Source: Rhynchosporium graminicola
Lineage: Eukaryota; Ascomycota; Leotiomycetes; Helotiales; Ploettnerulaceae
Length of the DNA: 64,000 nt
Assembly (NCBI GenBank): GCA_900074885.1
Contig: FJUW01000026.1
Location: 372,001 to 436,000 of the forward strand
Direction: 5' to 3'
The position numbers and the translations under genes were made by a program. Below the pieces are notes generated by a model. It had not been told where the DNA came from. It ran no database searches and saw nothing but the letters and a program-made list of their open reading frames with translations. Of this stretch, positions 23,315-35,534 are shown in pieces (the stretch's first letter is position 1; each line of letters begins with the position of its first letter).

Positions 23315-23734
23315 TGTTCTGTGAAGAAGGTGTGTATTATAGAAGTGTAGGAAACCGAATGGCGCATCGTCCGATGTCATCATCCTCGTTCCCTTCCCAG
23401 CCCAGCCCATCCAATCCCATCGCATTCAGATCAGATCCTTGTTCTGAAATCCTTGCTTATCATCATCTCAATCATGATGCGATTTTCCTCGAGCCTATTA
23501 AGTCTGGAGAGTATTCCAGCGCAGCTCGGATATTTCATCCTCATCGAACCAGCCCATTTCCCACTAGATAGGTGAATAAAACGTCCCGGGAATAAATCAG
23601 GACGCTCGACGTCCGAGGTATGGGGAGGTGAAGAAGATGTGTTCCGGTTCACTGTACCAGATACACAGCAGCAGAATGTAGGTATATATTAGGACAACCT
23701 TCGAAACCAGTCGAAGGTCTCCGAGGAGGGAGTT

Positions 23735-25848
23735 CTAGATCAACAAGAAATCCCAACCCTTCATCTGCATTACATCTCGCCAGGAGACGTAATGTGCTTC
23801 TCCACCACCAGGACTGTAGCGCCCGTCAACATGACCCCATACCTCTCTCAGAAGGCAAGCGACGCGGCCAAAGCTGCCGAAGTTCGCGAGATCACCAAGA
23901 GCCGAGAGCCGCTCCTCGAAGAAAGCCCGAAATGGCGAGTCGGCAGTGCTGACGGATCCGCCAATGAGGTATACCCAGACGAGACTCCGGTCGAAACCGA
24001 GCTGGCCTGAAGGGATGAACTCGAGGACGTGGGTGAGTTTGGACACGAGACCAACACAGCTTGCTTGACTGGGTGTAAACCCTGGAACGAGGCTACACAG
24101 ATAAATGCGAGCAGCAATTCGGAAGGCGGCGGTCATGTTCTTGCTCAGTTGCTTCGGGCTCAGAACGCCGTTGGCGTTGTAGGGGATCTTTGGTCCTGGT
24201 TCGCCGATTTCGGTAAGTCCGATTTGGTCACCCAGTGCGTGTACATGCTGGCACAGCTGGATGTCATCCATGCCATCCTTCTTGAGAGCCTCTAAGCAGG
24301 CGATCTCAGAAATCAAGTACATGACACGATCTTCGCATCCCATAAGCTCGCGTAACCCGAGAGAAGAGTTTGTTGACGATAGATGCTTTTCCCTGTATGT
24401 GTGTGCGAAAGTTGGCGCGCTGCCTTTGATGGTGGAACCAAGAATATCGATCCAAGCAGTGAGGGTCATGTTAAACTGGATGAGATCATGGGATTCGGAG
24501 ACCATTCGGTTCAACTCGAGTTTTTGCACAAGCGAGATCGCGGCCTGGAAATGTTGGTGCCACGAGATGTCTGGTAGCGAATCATCAATTCGGCCGACTG
24601 AGGTCTGAAAGAAAATCATGCCGAGCGTGGCTTCCAAGATTGAGGAGTGGTCTGTGTCACGATTGAGAGCCCGACACAGCTCGGAAATCGTCGCATAACG
24701 ATGGCGCATGATGTCGTTGTCAATCTGCTCCCCCTGAATGTTCATCGTGGCTTTACAATGCTGCGCTGCAATGCTCAAACAACAATGCAGGTAACATTTG
24801 TTGCTCTGGAGAGCAGGGAGGATGTAATCTGATCGCGCGGAACCATGTTGATTCGTCTCCAGGATGGGGAAGACTGTGGGGAGAACATCCGAAATGAAGT
24901 GGTCAAGCAGTCTTTGATCACCCTCGTCAAGCTCAATGGCGACTTGGCGAATATTCGAAGGAGGGCCATGCGAAAAGTCGAAAAGATTGGTATTCAGGGT
25001 TTCCTCGGCCATGGATTGCCTTCGATCGCTGTAAGATGCTTCCCAATCATTGTCGACTGGGAAAGACGGCAGCATTGACTCCGGAGGTGGTGGTGGGTGG
25101 TAAGTGCTGAATGTTGATATTGTCGATTCGCGGCGAGTAGGAACATCATTGACGAACATTTGTCTTTCGGTCTTGACATCGACTTCATACGGGGAGTAAT
25201 CTGGGTATAATGCGTATTGTGAGTGCGACGAGTGCATGTGCGCATTATATGCTGTGTAGTCTGCGATGTGAGGTGGCGCATTGAAATCAAATAGTGATGT
25301 TTGGGAGTCAATAGAGGCTGATCGATTTCGATCGAGAGGATCAGAAAATGTTGCAGATGTAGGCAGGGAATGCGATAATCCAGGTGGAGTCTCCGAGCCG
25401 GTTGTCATGACTTGGTTCGTTGTCGAGGAACTCTTCTCTGTAAGCTTCTTTCGCTTAATGATCATCTTGATGTTTTCTTTCTGCATCCGCCTCTGGTCAT
25501 TGTTGCTCCACCACATAGGTCTCTTGTATTCGCAGCGAAGTCCAAGGTGTTTGCAAGCAGTGCAGGCCGGCGACCCTTCATCGCACTTCTTTCTTCGTAG
25601 TCTACATGTGTAGCAACCTTCAATTTCAAGTCAGTACTCGGGCCTTACCAGTAAACGACGGCAAGGAAATATGACCGGAACAAAAGATATTCCAACAAAC
25701 CTGTTCTTGATCTTCGATGCATTTGTAATTTGCCTTTGGGAGTAGCGTTTGTGTTTGCCTTTGGAGCCGGCTTTGGCTTTGATTGAGCGACCGCCATTGC
25801 GACGTTCGATCTACCTTTGAAATGTGTTTGGGGGGGTTGTGTTGACAT
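23735..25848 (-). CDS. Zn2Cys6 transcription factor with fungal-specific TF domain
   Basis: Exons (minus) 25848-25701 and 25617-23735, 676 aa. The zinc cluster is split by the intron: C51-X2-C54-X6-C61-X6-C68-X2-C71-X6-C78 (CYTCRLRRKKCDEGSPAC, then CKHLGLRC), followed by a basic linker (MIIKRKKLTEK). Residues 100-230 are Ser/Pro/Tyr-rich and disordered. From about residue 270 (ELDEGDQRLLDHFISDVLP) to the end runs a helical region typical of the fungal-specific TF domain found in Arg81/Pro1-like regulators. It should be a nuclear DNA-binding regulator; the target genes cannot be read from here, and no biosynthetic cluster adjoins it. The first exon starts at the first ATG (MSTQPPQTHFKG). Confidence 0.92.
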
Positions 25849-27025
25849 TTGTACCTCGCAGGCAAATGGTGGGGGCAGGGCCAAGCAGATCGGCTCTAAG
25901 TGTGATATTGCAGTGATGGGAGACCAGGATATGCTGAGTTGATTATTGGCGAGACCAGGGATCGATTAGATTATTAATGAGTGACGGTCAAAGCAAGTCC
26001 AGCTTAACTTTGATATGGATACAAGTTCGAGGCGATGAGGAGAGGTCGGAGGGCGGACTTGTAGAAGAAGGACGACGAGGACAGACACACACAAGATACA
26101 TTCAACTTTCGTAACATCGATAACAATGAAGCTGTGTGTAGGTTCATATATGAGAGCATTGCAGAATGCAGGTCAAGCCTCGAGTATCCGGAGGTTCTAT
26201 TTCTGGACATCCAATTGCGATGACTTCTATTCCGGCCCCGTAGGTACTCCAGTTCACCTGCACACGTGCGGCTAGTACCATACTGGTGTTCAAAGTTCAG
26301 ATGGAGTAGGGGGATATGTATGGCTCCGTCTAGCAGATGCTGGACCAAAACCGGGTATCAGCCAACGAGAAGTCAGTTGCTGTAGGTCGAATATCCGCGG
26401 CAGAATAGAATAAGTTGGTTGGATCCATTTTGGGCATCACACCAAGACAAGGATATTGTGCAAGGTTGGAAGATTGAAGAAGCGGTGGCTAGCCAGTGAG
26501 GGATGGGATGGGACGACGACAGTCCTATTCTCGCGAGGCGCCTCATGCAGACCTTGGCCTCAACCGCTCTTCTGCATGTCTCTATTGGTGTCCCCCTGGA
26601 TGTAATACAGTACTAATACTTGACTTTACACGGGAAAGCTTCTCCATCCGTCAGGATTGCCTTTAGCGAAGGTGAGCATGGAGTATGGTAGCGTCACATT
26701 TGCTCATCGGCAGGAATGGACACTTAGTAAAGTCAGTGACTTTTTATACGACTGTGGAGTTTTCCTTCTGGCAGGACCTACTGTACCCACCCTATGATGT
26801 TTCGGTGACTTTAGAACTGCCGTGGGAAAACAAATCATACCTGTCTGGATCGGCATGTTGCCACTCCGAACGAATCTGCCTAGATGCATGGACTAATTCT
26901 CACGAACTGGGACTCTCTCTTCCTCGTCCATTGCTCATGGCCCTTGCCCCTGTTGTCACCCCCAACCACTACTTGTATGTCCATGCTTCCAGCAGGGCTA
27001 CATGCAGCTCGATAGCTACCCATGC

Positions 27026-27865
27026 TCATGCCCCTGCTACTGGCATGTCAATCAATTTGTCTTTCCTTGCCGGCATACTCGTGAAAGGGTCTTCACGGAC
27101 CACATCCGTCGCAACAGTGAGAGAGCCTGCTGCAGAAGCTCCCTTGAACTCTTCGTCTACTCCGTTGAGAACCATGTAGCAACAACGCACGTCCTGGAAA
27201 GTAACGCTGCCCGTCGATCAGCCTTCCCGATCAGCCCGCAATGCTCTGTGCGGCAGGAATGGTGGGAAAGGATCACTTCAGGGCATTAGAGTTAGACTCT
27301 CTTGTTGTTGTCTGTGAGTCAACTCAGCGCAATCATCCCAGCCTGAGTCGAGATGGGGCTGGCTTCCTGATCTCGAGTCAAAGTTCGAGTCTCGAGAAAA
27401 AGCCTCTTCCGGCAATAAGCGAAGTCAATGAGTGGTGAGAGGTCAGGCCAGTCGAACAATGCCAATGTCCTGAATTCCCAACACGGCAGGCACCTCGATA
27501 TTCCGAATATTGAGACCCGGCGAATAGATATTCGTGTAGTATGCTGGTGTAGTGCAGTACAATTACCGCACCACCAATGACAGCGCCAAAAGGCGGTCTA
27601 GTTGAAATTGGCCGAGAGCTCCTCGTCGTCGTCGTCGGACCAGGAGGATGGCAGGAACCGCGTAGGACTGGGCAAGGGATCGATAGCAACCCTGATCATC
27701 GAGAACTGAAGATGGGTGGAAGAGACGAAAGGCCTGCATCGCGTGATGGTCGGTGGTTGGACAGCAGTCAAGATGTCGACTGAACAAAGTGTGACTGGCG
27801 CACATACCTGCATAATACCTGCACAAGCTCCAATTGCGACGGTTGCTCCCGTCCAGTCAAAGCAT
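27026..27865 (-). other. Exon-like minus-strand pieces, unrecognised
   Basis: Three stop-free protein-like stretches on one strand, in order: DWTGATVAIGACAGIMQ followed by a GTATGT-type donor (about 27830); FGAVIGGAVIVLHYTSILHE (about 27560), hydrophobic and possibly membrane-spanning; and a 50-codon piece ending DKLIDMPVAGA-stop at 27026. They might be exons of one small membrane protein gene, but I could not connect them with confident splice sites. They may also be chance. Confidence 0.25.
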
Positions 27866-28248
27866 TATGACAGGGGAAAAGGAGCTGCGGAGAGACGGTT
27901 TAGTTGCATCCGCTAAAGCTATCCCAGCACATGCATATTGAGTATCTTTCCTCCTTCCTCCTTCCTTGATAACGATTGACGACAGACACAAATTAGTCCT
28001 ATTTAAAGAAACATAATTGTTCCGAATACAGACCGCTTGAACGGATTAGGGACTATTGACTGCTAATTTGGTCGTTTTCCCAGCGCCAAATGTGCGATGT
28101 TGTGCACATATAGCCGCTCAATGCAGCTCTATTTTTGTCCATTAGCCAACATTCTGATCCCTAATTAACCTGAATTCTAAACCTCTCCCTCCACCCTCAC
28201 ATTACCTTTCTTCCGTATTTTGGCTTCCGATGAAGATGGAGCTTAAGG

Positions 28249-28263
28249 CTCTCTCTCTCTCTC
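28249..28263. repeat. (CT)n run
   Basis: About seven CT units. Confidence 0.7.
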
Positions 28264-30285
28264 GGCAGTATGCGAGCCTCCCGAAGCTAGCACCTCGTGA
28301 GTATCTTATCTTGTGCGTGAAACATGCTTTGCGAAAATCCGCTGAAACCGCTGTATCCGGCAAATTTTCATTTCGCGTGTGCGGATCATGAGCGCAGCAA
28401 AAGATTAACATCAAGCTTGTAGGTAGAGACGTTATGTCCCTTCGATATCAAATGCTGGAACTGTTCTCGCTTAACAATACTGTAAGCGAGATAGTGCCAA
28501 CCGGAAGTTGGAGGCTAGAGCCATATTGAGTGAACTTAAGCTCGAAAAGAATGAGATAAGCCTTGCGAAGTCAAGAAAGTGGATTCTAATATCACCATCG
28601 CTCTCTTGTGTGTCATTTATGATTCGATGATGCAATTGATCAATAGTAGTCAAATGTTTAACAAGCTTGATATGTTGAAAAGCTAAACGCGACCTCATTT
28701 CCCGTTCGTCAAGCAGTGCCCAAACAGAGTGAATGAAAGGCATAAACACCGCATCTCGAAACCCGCGTAAAAATGCGATTGATCAGTTTGACTTCCCACT
28801 AGTCTTCCAGGCATATATTAATTCCTTCGAATCGAGCACGAACATTGACATAAGAACGCAGCAGCTGCGACCTCCCGCTTTCCACAGTGGGTATCTCGCG
28901 TGCTGCACTGCTGAAGATTTGTGGTTCTAGCGTGGCGATTCGATGTCGTGAAAGTTTCCGAGGACTTCGTGATCCAAGACATCTCCAGTGCAATGCCATT
29001 GTCCTTATCAGCGCCCCGGACTCGCGGAATCTTGAAATTCTGGGCCTGCGTGAAAATGACAAGTCCCCTTTTGTAGCAACCCACAGAGGAACCTCGCATC
29101 AAAAATCAATCACATGAGTGCTGTGTGAGTGTTTTCATCGCAGCAATTGGGCAGCTCACTTCGGAGACCTTATTAAGTCTCGGTCAAACAACTCAATGAG
29201 GGAACCTCCGGTACTACCACACAATTGGCCGTTTGCCTAACGTTGAGAATGGGGAGTTGTTTGATCCGCTTGGATTCTGCTGTATCCAATGCTTCCTATA
29301 TTCGGCAACTCCCGGCCTAAAGGCCCGTCACGCGGTACTCGAGTACCTCAGCTTCTGAAATCCTGCCATTGATAGAGAACTCCGTGACGAGAGAATACTT
29401 CCGCAAGCTGAACTATGACTGGCGTACGTTTCATCTGTACTATTGGATATGTGGAGTGATCAATCAATTGACGTTGAGACATCTACTGCGGCCCAAGTAC
29501 ATAATACAGAGAGAATGAAGCGGGGTCGATTGATTATGCGTGATAGTGAATAGTGATTACGTCGTGGAAAAGTCCTCGACTAGTACAGCATCGAATCGTG
29601 GAGGGCCTTGAGAGGTTGGTCCGGCTTCGCATCTTGCAGTTCCAGGACGCCACGACCAGCCACAGACCAGGATTGGGGGCGGGATCATACAGGACAGCAC
29701 ATATCTCGCGCATTTGGCTGAATTTCGATCTTTGACCAACGCTGTAGAAATATTGAGAGAACACATCGTGAAGACGACGTGAAGACGAATTAGCGCGTGC
29801 GTGCATTTTATGCAGCACACAATCACTTATTCGTGAAAACGCACGTAATCTGTACAGGGCAGCCGTAGAGTTTGATTTGACTCAGATGGACCGTTCTGCA
29901 CAATCACTCTGCATCTATAGTGCAATATGACTTGCCTGCTAATCGAGGGAGGTTGGCAAGTTCGTCTCCCGCGAAGCGAGATATGTTTACCTCCACTTGA
30001 CTAAGTCGCCAAATCATGATCTGGTTTGAAAATACCGACCGATGAATTATCCTGCGATTCGAATTCAGAGTCCCGACGGAAAACAGGAGATCATCAGAGG
30101 GAATATCTCAAGCTTTACACCTATCTGATTACATTGCCCAGGTCATTCAAGATCATAGGTAACAAACAAAACAAGTTAAACCTCGCTCGCACCTTGGTCG
30201 CTAGCCCCAGGTTTCTCGCCAAAACCTGGCCCGCTCCAAGCCCCCGAATTGATCCCCATCCCCTAGGCATCGTAGATAGAAGTAC

Positions 30286-30345
30286 ACGACTCCCTTCCTT
30301 CCCTTCCTTCCTTTCCTCCCCTTCCCTCCTTCCCGCCCTCATATA
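30286..30345. repeat. Pyrimidine tract with TTCCC units
   Basis: C/T-only sequence with repeated CCTTCC about 0.9 kb upstream of the SAM-PH gene. Confidence 0.7.
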
Positions 30346-31245
30346 TTCTCCACTACCCGTACGGATAGTTAAACATGGTGCGGAACGGGAGTAGTCCTCG
30401 AGCTACCGGCCCGCACCCTCTTGACAACCAACGACTGGCAAGAAAAGGGGCTACTGAGTTCTGAAGGCATCTTCATATCTCACAGCATAACTGGGTCAGC
30501 ATATGGTTTCCGCTTTCTCTTGCGGACACAGGGTCCAACAATGGCACTCTAGGTTCTCCAAGAAGATTGGGTAAATCTAGATTCTCGCTGAGTAGCCCAA
30601 TGGCAGTCAGTCGCCGGGTTCTGATAGGGAAGAGGATACGGGCGCGTAAAATCAATTCCCGTACCCAATTACCGTATATCCTCAAGCCATCACAGTAAAT
30701 CCATGATTTTCCCCACCCCCCTCATTGGACGTCCTACAGTTGTGTGCCTCGCGTGCAGCAGCCTTCCTCTCACTGGACGTTACTGCATCGTGGAGTACGT
30801 TGCTCTCTGCACGACGGTGAAGGAAGCCGCTCAAGAACAACGTTGGGAATAGTCACTGTGACATGCAGAACAGAGCACAGGTCACAATGCAGAAAGACGT
30901 ACATCCCATCCTGTATCGGACCCGCTTTTTGCTGGCTTATGGCGCTTTGGTAACCAGAAGCCATGAGATCGCAGGCCGGCGGTTGAGTGTCGATGCCTTA
31001 CATATACTCGAGCAAGCGCCAACGTCTTCTACGTCTTTTCTCCTGATGTTTCTGAGTTTTTGCGCCGTACCACTTTTGCTTGCTTGCGATTTCCTATGAA
31101 AATTACCAAAGTCACGAAACTATTTCAGAACTTCATATTTTAACAAGCCTGAGCATATATTACTTAAAAAAGTTGACCGGCAACGGCAAAAGCTAGCGAT
31201 CTAGCAATACCCTCACTGAAGATACCCCAACATATACCAGGCACA

Positions 31246-33758
31246 ATGGTAAGTTGCTGAAGTTGAAAGATGATCATACTAAGTGACGATACTGACTCCT
31301 CTCCAGCCTTCTACGCCCCCGATGATGCCCATCGATCCTAGAGTGGAGATGTTCCAAAAAGCACAACCCAGAGATGCATTTTTCAACATGAAGGCGCTGG
31401 CGCCTCGACCAATGTCCGAGGCCACTGACTTCGACACCGAGTTTGAGGATGACATGAGTGAAATAGAAGATAACTCTCCAAGGCATAGCACCAATTCGGT
31501 GCGTAGCTGTAATCTCCACGCAGCAAGTGTGTGCTAACAAGAGACAGAGCAGTAGAAGAAGTGACAGAACACTGTCCTCGTTTGAAGAAGTACACACACC
31601 CAGTCCAAACTCCAACGAGTTCAATGCATTCCGCTTTGATCTTTCAGCAAAGCAAGCAGTTCAAGGACCTCGAGGACCTCATCTTTTCCGAGCTTCAATT
31701 GACTCCACATTCGAGGAGGATGAAGACTATACCTTGGGGATGTCTCCATTGACACCACGACCATCGAGTTCCCAAAGAGCACAGATGGATGTACCGAAAG
31801 TTCCAGAAATACCCGCACGCCATCACCGCCATTTAAGCTCACTGACCGATGCGGTTGAGAACATGAATTTGAATGAAGTTGCACTGTGGACACCTCGCCA
31901 GGTTGCAAGGTGGATGTACGATGCTGGTTTTGAGCCATCGATCGTAGAGAAGTTTGAAGAGAATGATATCTCCGGGGCGATCTTGATTACACTGAAGTTT
32001 GAAGATCTTCGAGAACTCGACATCCCCTCGTTCGGACAACGGACTAAGGTCTGGAATGAGATACACGTATTGAGAGGTAGCGCGCCTGGTACACCGAAAC
32101 CTCCGACTCCCATTGACGAAGCCATGTCACCATGTGTAGAGTTTGAACGCACAGAATTTCAACGACCCTCAAGACATACGTCCAGAAGAGAGCGGAATGG
32201 AGAGTGTGCTTCAGATGAGGAGCCAAAGCGTCGCAAGAGTTCTCGGAGACGACATCGAGCACGTGGACCTGCAGACATCATCTCGCCTCTCGAATCTGTC
32301 TCTATCGTCGGCATTGAGCAGCTCATGCCCAAACCTCACAAGTGCGCGAAAGGAGAGAACTGTTCGAAATGGAGAAAGCAACAGCGGCTGATCGATAACT
32401 TCAAGAAAGATCACCCAGTAAGCCCGGAAGGTGGATCTATCTGGATCGCTGGCGATCCTGGTAACCCGTTCACGGCAGAGGCCGTCCGACCTGTCTCTGA
32501 TGCCGTTCCGTCTGTCGTTGCTTCATCCGATGTTCTGGGTCCTTCTGTACCTGCATTTCACCATCTGGAAGAAGCCAGTCTTCGTAATGTCCAACTTCGA
32601 GACCCTCAAGAGAACGTTAAGCACTTCCTACAGTTCCAGCACATGGATCTCAGTCAAGCGCCCTGGTCCTCAGAGGCGCCTCCATCGCCTCCCTATGAGA
32701 TGTTCCCAAATCTCCAAGCACCAAATGGTCCATCCAACTCAAAGCTCCATAACCTTCCTCGTCTCGCTATTCCACCTCCTCGTCCAGTACAACAACAATG
32801 TCCACCCAGGTCAGCAAGCGCCAATGCATTTTCACCATACCGTATGGAACGAATCGAGGCAATGTCTCCAGATCTCCGCAACGCAACTCAATCTCCAAAC
32901 ACAGCAGTCTATCGCTTTGGAACTCCCTTCTCTGAGATGGACATCCCAGTGACAGCAGTACCACTCGGACCTGTTGCGCGAGATGCCTCCCAATCCGTTC
33001 CACCCAATATGTCATACCGCCATGCACCAGCACCAGCACCCACTCCACCAACACGCACACAATCCCGCAGTTCCGCTCGTCGACCCTCATTCCTAATCAT
33101 GTCCAGAGTGGACGAGAACATCTCCACCGCACCACCGACCCAAACCAGATTCCAAGCCCACCAGATCCAGATCCCAACCCAAGCTCCTACCTACCAAGGA
33201 CATCAACACACAAACTCGTATCCCTGGTCACCAATCAACCAACCCGCACAGCGAACAGCCGATGATATCTCAGCACAAGGCTGGATGAAGAAGCGCAAGA
33301 CGAAGATGCTCCGCCACGAGTGGCACGAGCACCATTTCACGCTCAAAGGCACCCGTCTCGCGATGCACAAAGACGCCGGCGCGCTCGATACTCTCGAGTA
33401 CATAGACGTTGACGACTACGCGATCGCATGCTCCTCCGTCGCTTCGGGATCGAAGCTCAACGCAGCGTTCAAAGCGATGAACATCTCGCGCGGTAACAAG
33501 AAAGACGAGTCGGCGTTTGCTTTCCAGCTCATCCCTGCCGTTATGGATAAGGCCCTAAAACTGAAGAAGAGAGAGAGCGCTATGGTTGCCAGTGGACCTG
33601 GCGAGGGGAAAGACGCTGGCGCAAAGACGAAGACGCATTATTTCGCGGTGAAAAGTAGGGATGAGCGTATTGATTGGATGAGAGAGTTGATGCTTGCAAA
33701 GGCGTTGAAGCAGAAGAGTGAGGGATATGAAGTCAATTGCAATGGCAACATGATCTAA
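31246..33758 (+). CDS. SAM and PH domain protein (Boi/Pob1-like polarity factor)
   Basis: Exons 31246-31248 (only the ATG), 31307-31498 and 31548-33758, 801 aa. The SAM domain lies at about 175-242 (LWTPRQVARWMYDAGFEPS to VWNEIHVLRG) and the PH domain at about 639-785 (GWMKKRKTKMLRHEWHEHHF to RDERIDWMRELMLA, with a long K-rich insert). The middle, about 250-630, is disordered, rich in Pro/Ser and contains SR/basic patches. Yeast Boi1/2 and fission yeast Pob1 have SH3-SAM-PH and link Cdc42, exocyst and polarised growth; here I see no SH3, as in other moulds. It probably acts at the hyphal tip plasma membrane (inference). Both introns are GT-AG; the second has CTAAC before GACAG. Confidence 0.85.
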
Positions 33759-34586
33759 ACTCTCAAACCCGGACCAAAACAACAAAATCCCAAATACATT
33801 AGGGAAAAGAGAGGAACACTAAATTAGGAGGATGCAATCCTTATACCATTTTGATCTTTGTCGTTTTCCTAATCATTTTCTTGACGAGCGCTATTTCGTG
33901 CAGTTTTCTCTTTCCAGATTCCCTTCTCTACTTCGAGTAATGATTGAGCAAGCGAGCTTTGACGAGTACTTTCAGCGGGCGGCATCTCTTTTAATACTTT
34001 GATGGACGGTTGGATGTGCCCCAGGCTACCTACTCGTGCTTCGCTTTAAATCGAAGAGGATTGGGATTGGATTAATCAGGGAACATGACGCTCCTTTTAG
34101 GATAGTATATAGAATTCAAATGATATCCGTCAAATGGAAACAAAATGTCTATGTGTTTGGAAAGTTGTGCATTGGTGACTGAACACAAAGCGCTTGAAGC
34201 CTTGAACGGATAGACGTGATGCGAGATGGAAAAGGAACTCTCATGGGCAACGTGTAGTATATAACAGAGCGTTCAAACCTCACTAGAGGAGTCTCGCGGG
34301 GCAGGTTGGAAGATCTCGTTCCGACATTGAAAGTCCTTTGGGAAACCAAAAAATCGGTGATTGAAATGAACCATGAGATTCGAACTTCACCAGAGGACTA
34401 TGTGTGCGAGATATCAAACCTCAAAAACGACGGAAAGAGAGTGACATCTTTAACAGATGTGGTCATAGTTGTGCTCGGTGTCATCCATATACAATCCACG
34501 CCCTTCCATGCTTGTGTATCGTCCTCATACAATATAGTACACGTCCTGAGCCCTGCCTCAACGCCCATCACCATATTTCCGTTCTA
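33759..34586. other. Intergenic between convergent 3' ends
   Basis: 828 bases holding the 3' flanks of the SAM-PH and mS42 genes. Open frames at 34.15-34.85 kb are random or antisense to the mS42 gene. Confidence 0.5.
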
Positions 34587-35534
34587 CTACGTCAGATAGT
34601 TCGGCTTCTTCGATTGAGATGGTCTTGCCCTCTCTTCCACCTTCGCCCAATCAACAGTATGCCACCAACTCTCCGCGAAAGCATTCTTGCCTCCCACTCC
34701 ATCAGCACCCACACCATAATCTGCCAGGTAAACATGTTCCCAAGTATTTATGCACAACACAGGTGTGACATCAATTCCTCCAGGAGCCAGTTTCGGTTGA
34801 CTGAATTGTCCAAAGGCACCGACTGTATTGACAGGATCCTGCCTATTTAACCTCCGTATCGAATCTGACACGCTCTTATCCTCGGTATTCATATCCACAG
34901 GCTGTTTCCTGTAATGTGCTCCAGGGAATGGCGAGCCCGCCAGATATGTGCAAAGGATGCTGTATTTTCCAGCCCGACTCTTCATCAGCCAGACGAAGCC
35001 AGGGCCGAACATTGAACTTGCTGTAACGATAAATTCGCGCTTGAGTGTCTCGATGGAGCCGAACGACTTCTCCAGTTCGAGTTGGAGGGATTCCGGCATG
35101 GCCGTAGGCTCAGGGGATAAGGATTCAAAGAAGAAGTGGTTGTTGAATGCCATGGATGCGTAGTTGAAAGCAGGAGCCGACAAGGGGTCCCGGGCGTACT
35201 TGATGAGGATATCTTTGGGTGCTTTAGATTCATATTCGGTTCCTGGATGAGGTTTAGCCAGTGTCTCTCAATCGCTGCTTGCCAGCCAAGATCTGAGCTT
35301 ATTCGGGATCCCCCATGTTTTTTTTCAGAAGAGAATTGCCATACCAGCTATCAGCCTGTTGAGCTTATGAACCATCATTCCCTGATACTGCGTCCATGCA
35401 ATGTGAAAGCCATCGGGCGAAAGCAGGCCTGGGATACCATTGTGGAAAGTGGGATTGATCTCTGGAACTGTCACCAGTGACCGACGGAAGGAGTTGAGGC
35501 AGAATCGCGCTCGAGGTAATATTGGTCGCAGCAT
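34587..35534 (-). CDS. Mitochondrial small-subunit ribosomal protein mS42 (Fe/Mn-SOD fold)
   Basis: Exons (minus) 35534-35345 and 35242-34587, 281 aa. The N-terminus (MLRPILPRARFCLNSFRRS) is basic and looks like a mitochondrial presequence. The SOD-like parts are seen in order: FHIAWTQYQGMMVHKLN, AFNNHFFFESL, MFGPGFVWLM and INTWEHVYLADYG. Aligned by eye with Mn-SOD, the first His ligand position is not His, and the Asp of the DvWEH motif is Asn, while the WEH His is kept. This fits the known loss of enzyme activity in mS42/mS43 (yeast Rsm26/Mrp1), which are ribosome building blocks. mS42 versus mS43 is a judgement call. The donor is a weaker GTATGG. Confidence 0.8.

Larger units (their letters stand above)
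19763..23734. other. 4-kb gene-poor region rich in simple repeats
   Basis: Contains the promoter of the surface-protein gene and the 3' flank of the Zn2Cys6 regulator. Many short open frames exist but none looks like a protein; several are just translations of microsatellites. Simple repeats are dense between 21.4 and 23.3 kb. Confidence 0.55.
25849..31245. other. 5.4-kb gene-poor divergent intergenic region
   Basis: Separates the Zn2Cys6 gene (minus) from the SAM-PH gene (plus), so it holds both promoters. I found no complete gene. Minus-strand exon-like pieces lie at about 27.02-27.87 kb (see the separate entry). A plus-strand 164-codon frame (26685-27179) overlaps them and has no motif. 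A (CT)n run lies at 28249-28263 and a C/T-rich tract at 30292-30345. Confidence 0.5.

Noticed and set aside
22446..23367. Minus-strand frames with Asp/Lys/Gln repeats
   Set aside because: They come from translating the TTGTC, GGTAT and TGCC microsatellites.
26685..27179. 164-codon plus-strand open frame
   Set aside because: No motif; overlaps minus-strand exon-like pieces; not started by a convincing context.
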